NCBI GenBank assembly: GCA_002789615.1 | Contig: PFTO01000117.1 | Coordinates: forward strand, 1 to 14,671 | Length of the DNA: 14,671 bases | Reading direction: 5' to 3' | Origin: Acidobacteria bacterium CG_4_9_14_3_um_filter_49_7 | Lineage (GTDB): Bacteria; Acidobacteriota; Holophagae; Thermotomaculales; Thermotomaculaceae | Part shown: positions 12,587 through 14,671 of the stretch, piece by piece | Numbering within the stretch: position 1 is the stretch's first letter | Layout: every line of letters starts with the position of its first letter | The notes under the pieces: model-generated | Databases searched by the model: none | What the model was told of the DNA's origin: nothing | What the model saw: the letters and a program-made list of their open reading frames with translations, nothing else | Translations under genes and position numbers: made by a program

Positions 12587-14566
12587 ATGAAGAAAGCTGT
12601 TTCCCCTGATGAAAATTTTGCCCGAAGCAGGATGGATGTCGGTTATGTGCCCAGGGAAGAGGCCACCGGCAAGTGCTATCGGTCAATGGGATTCAAGTGC
12701 GGCCTGGAGATTCACCAGCAATTGAAAACAAAGAAGAAGTTGTTCTGTCACTGTCCTTCCGGGCATTACCAGGAAGCGGAGGATTTTGATGCTGAGATTG
12801 TCCGTCATATGCGCCCGACTTTGAGTGAGCTGGGGGAATATGACGGGACAGCACTGATGGAGTTCAAGACCCGTAAAAACATATTTTACCGGCTGCGCAA
12901 TGACACTGCCTGTACATACGAATTTGACGATACACCACCATTTCTGCTGAATCGTGAAGCACTGACAATTTCAATGGAAATTGCTCTGCTCTTAAAAACG
13001 TCTGTGGTGGGTGAGGTTCATATTACCCGTAAGCAGTATCTGGACGGCAGCATTCCCACGGGTTTTCAGCGAACATCTATTATCGGCATCAATGGAACCA
13101 TTCCGATTCGGAGCAAACAGGTTGAGATTATTCAGATCAGTCTTGAGGAGGATTCGTGCCGGGAGGTTTCGGATATCCGTCATAACCGCGTGTACCGGAC
13201 CGACCGTCTGGGCATGCCGTTGATTGAGGCGGTTACCGGGCCCGACATGACAACGCCAACGGAGGCATACGAAGCCGGTCAGTATATTCGGTTTCTGACA
13301 CGCAGTACCGGCAAGGTTAGGACCGGAATCGGGGCGGCACGTCAGGATGTCAATGTTTCCATAACGGGTGGTCGTCGTGTTGAGATCAAGGGCGTATCGA
13401 GAATTCATGACATCCCGAGACTGACCCATAATGAGGCGTTTCGCCAGCTTGCTTTGCTGCATATTCGAGACGAGCTGTCGGCCCGATTCAAGCAGAAGAA
13501 AACGGTTGATGTGAAAGAGGTTGATTTGCCGGCTTCTCTGATCAGTGATGACTGTTATCCATTGAGAAGTGCACGGGAAAAAGGGTATCGTGTCGTGGCG
13601 GTCCGATTGAAGGGATTCGGGTCTATCCTGTCCCATTTTACCGGGCCGGAACGGATGTTCGCGGACGAAATAGAGGAACGGTTGAAGGTCATTGCCTGCC
13701 TGGAATCACCCTTTATGAGCCATTCGGAAAAACTGAATGGCGAAATACCGGAATCATTTAACCGTGCTGTCCGGTCACTGATCCAGTGCGAAGAATCCGA
13801 CGCATGGATCCTTTTGTGGGGTCCGAAAGAGGATATTCCCACTGCAATAGAGACAATCAGGGAGCGGTGTGAACTTGCATTTGATGGTGTCCCGGACGAA
13901 ACGAGGGAAGCGATGCCGGACGGCACCACGATCTTTGAGCGCGTCCTGCCTGGGCCGAACCGAATGTATCCGGATACGGATTCTGCACCAATTGCCATTT
14001 TGGATAGTGAAATCGAGACAGTTCGTTCAGAGCTCCCGGATGATGTGTCCGCAATGATTCAGAAACTGGACGAGTGGCACGTTCCCGAGGACACATACCC
14101 GTACATCCTCAGTCGGAATCTCTTCCCCCTGCTTGAAGCACTGATTGAACGCTTTCAAGTGGCTCCTGTTTTTGCCGGAACCCTGTTGGGACACCGGTTG
14201 AAGTACCTGGAAGGTCATTTCAGTCCGTCGGCACCATTCCATTATGAACGAATCCTTGATCTTGTCCAATATGTTACGGATAAGGGGATACATATGAACA
14301 TTCTTCCGACGATGCTGAAGGAACTGTATCAGCATCCCAACATGGATTTTGATTCAATATGCTCAACGGTCGGTTATCGTAAAACGGAGACAGAGAAGCT
14401 CCACAGCCAAATCCCAATTCTTATCAAAAAGTTCCAGGAGATCAGGATTTCTGATCAGTCGGATGCCTGTATCGCATGGGTGATGGAGCAACTTCGCCGG
14501 CCGGCACTGGGAAATATCAATCTTTCCGGCTTGAGAAACAGAATTCTGGAGGTCGCAGATGCTTGA
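12587..14566 (+). CDS. gatE: Glu-tRNA(Gln) amidotransferase subunit E (archaeal-type GatE)
   Basis: Kinase and transamidase subunit of the GatDE amidotransferase. It phosphorylates Glu-tRNA(Gln) with ATP and, with ammonia supplied by GatD, yields Gln-tRNA(Gln). The 659-residue protein shows the GatB/GatE core GLEIHQQL (39-46), KLFCHCPS, MRPTLSELGEYD, LDGSIPTGFQRT, LEEDSCREV, DRLGMPLIEAVTGPDM and RQDVNVSI...RRVEIKGV. What marks it as GatE and not GatB is the AspRS-like insertion between LKGFGSIL and FDGVPDETREAMPDGTT, followed by PGPNRMYPDTD. A helical, YqeY-like tRNA-binding tail ends the protein. ATG 12587 has GAGAGGG just upstream; a later ATG at 12632 is an alternative that would shorten a roughly 38-residue N-terminal extension. 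The next gene overlaps by 8 bp and begins like GatD, which supports the assignment. Confidence 0.93.
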   Translation: MKKAVSPDENFARSRMDVGYVPREEATGKCYRSMGFKCGLEIHQQLKTKKKLFCHCPSGHYQEAEDFDAEIVRHMRPTLSELGEYDGTALMEFKTRKNIFYRLRNDTACTYEFDDTPPFLLNREALTISMEIALLLKTSVVGEVHITRKQYLDGSIPTGFQRTSIIGINGTIPIRSKQVEIIQISLEEDSCREVSDIRHNRVYRTDRLGMPLIEAVTGPDMTTPTEAYEAGQYIRFLTRSTGKVRTGIGAARQDVNVSITGGRRVEIKGVSRIHDIPRLTHNEAFRQLALLHIRDELSARFKQKKTVDVKEVDLPASLISDDCYPLRSAREKGYRVVAVRLKGFGSILSHFTGPERMFADEIEERLKVIACLESPFMSHSEKLNGEIPESFNRAVRSLIQCEESDAWILLWGPKEDIPTAIETIRERCELAFDGVPDETREAMPDGTTIFERVLPGPNRMYPDTDSAPIAILDSEIETVRSELPDDVSAMIQKLDEWHVPEDTYPYILSRNLFPLLEALIERFQVAPVFAGTLLGHRLKYLEGHFSPSAPFHYERILDLVQYVTDKGIHMNILPTMLKELYQHPNMDFDSICSTVGYRKTETEKLHSQIPILIKKFQEIRISDQSDACIAWVMEQLRRPALGNINLSGLRNRILEVADA

Positions 14567-14671
14567 GATGTTCAAAGGATACAAGGGCGATGCATTGGAA
14601 GCACTGCGGTCCTATAAGGCCCGTGTCTGGGGAGAAACGGTGATCACTACCACCCGTGGTACTTTTACCGG
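14559..14671 (+). CDS. gatD: Glu-tRNA(Gln) amidotransferase subunit D, 3'-truncated by window edge
   Basis: Only the first 37 codons are inside the window. The start MLEMFKGYKGDALEALRSYK followed by VWGETVITTTRGTFTG fits the N-terminal beta-barrel-like domain of GatD, which ends its first strand in an RGTF/YEG-type motif; the asparaginase-like catalytic domain that releases ammonia from glutamine lies beyond the edge. GGAGGT (14548-14553) is 5 bp before ATG 14559. The gene overlaps gatE by 8 bp, consistent with coupled production of a 1:1 complex. The assignment rests on this short match and the context. Confidence 0.75.
   Translation, partial: MLEMFKGYKGDALEALRSYKARVWGETVITTTRGTFT

Noticed and set aside
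12587..14671. Archaeal origin of the whole window
   Set aside because: Sigma70-like promoters, bacterial ArgRS and GdhA, and receiver and S55 domains point to a bacterium; only gatDE looks archaeal.
1..14671. CRISPR arrays, insertion sequences, transposases or integration sites
   Set aside because: I saw no regularly spaced repeats, no transposase or integrase genes and no direct repeat of a tRNA 3' end.

Overview
This looks like a chromosomal segment from a bacterium of moderate GC content. Bacterial features include strong Shine-Dalgarno sites, TTG starts, tRNA genes that encode their CCA ends, sigma70-like promoters, a bacterial-type ArgRS, GdhA, a SpoU/TrmH methyltransferase and a two-component receiver fusion. 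The mixture of a SpoIVB/S55-domain protein, a receiver plus PEP/pyruvate-binding fusion and an archaeal-type GatE/GatD pair suggests a less studied lineage, possibly Acidobacteriota-like or a related deep branch. I cannot fix the phylum from the sequence alone.

Layout from left to right. (1) A tight + strand operon: the 3' part of argS (1-1422, truncated by the window edge), a YegS/DgkB-type lipid kinase starting on the next base, and a secreted or membrane-tethered S55-domain protein overlapping it by 4 bp. (2) A gdhA gene (4274-5611) with its own promoter. It converges on a long - strand gene, with a near-perfect bidirectional hairpin terminator between them. (3) The most unusual block is two divergently transcribed genes (5677-8649 on - and 8971-11265 on +). 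Both encode PEP/pyruvate-binding ATP-grasp proteins that share a C-terminal domain and lack the phosphohistidine swivel domain of PPDK and PEP synthase. One carries two N-terminal receiver domains, the first degenerate and the second intact. They are separated by a 321 bp control region. The + strand member overlaps a TrmH/SpoU RNA methyltransferase gene by 4 bp. (4) A strong promoter drives tRNA-Lys(UUU) and tRNA-Glu(UUC). (5) After a 300 bp leader region come gatE (complete) and gatD (first 37 codons only). Together they encode the Glu-tRNA(Gln) amidotransferase normally regarded as the archaeal type.

Taken together, the window is rich in translation functions: ArgRS, an RNA methyltransferase, two tRNAs and tRNA-dependent glutamine synthesis. 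It also holds glutamate metabolism (GdhA) and a candidate signalling or metabolic module built from the two ATP-grasp proteins. The best candidates for something under-described are that divergent ATP-grasp pair and the GatDE pair in a bacterial setting.
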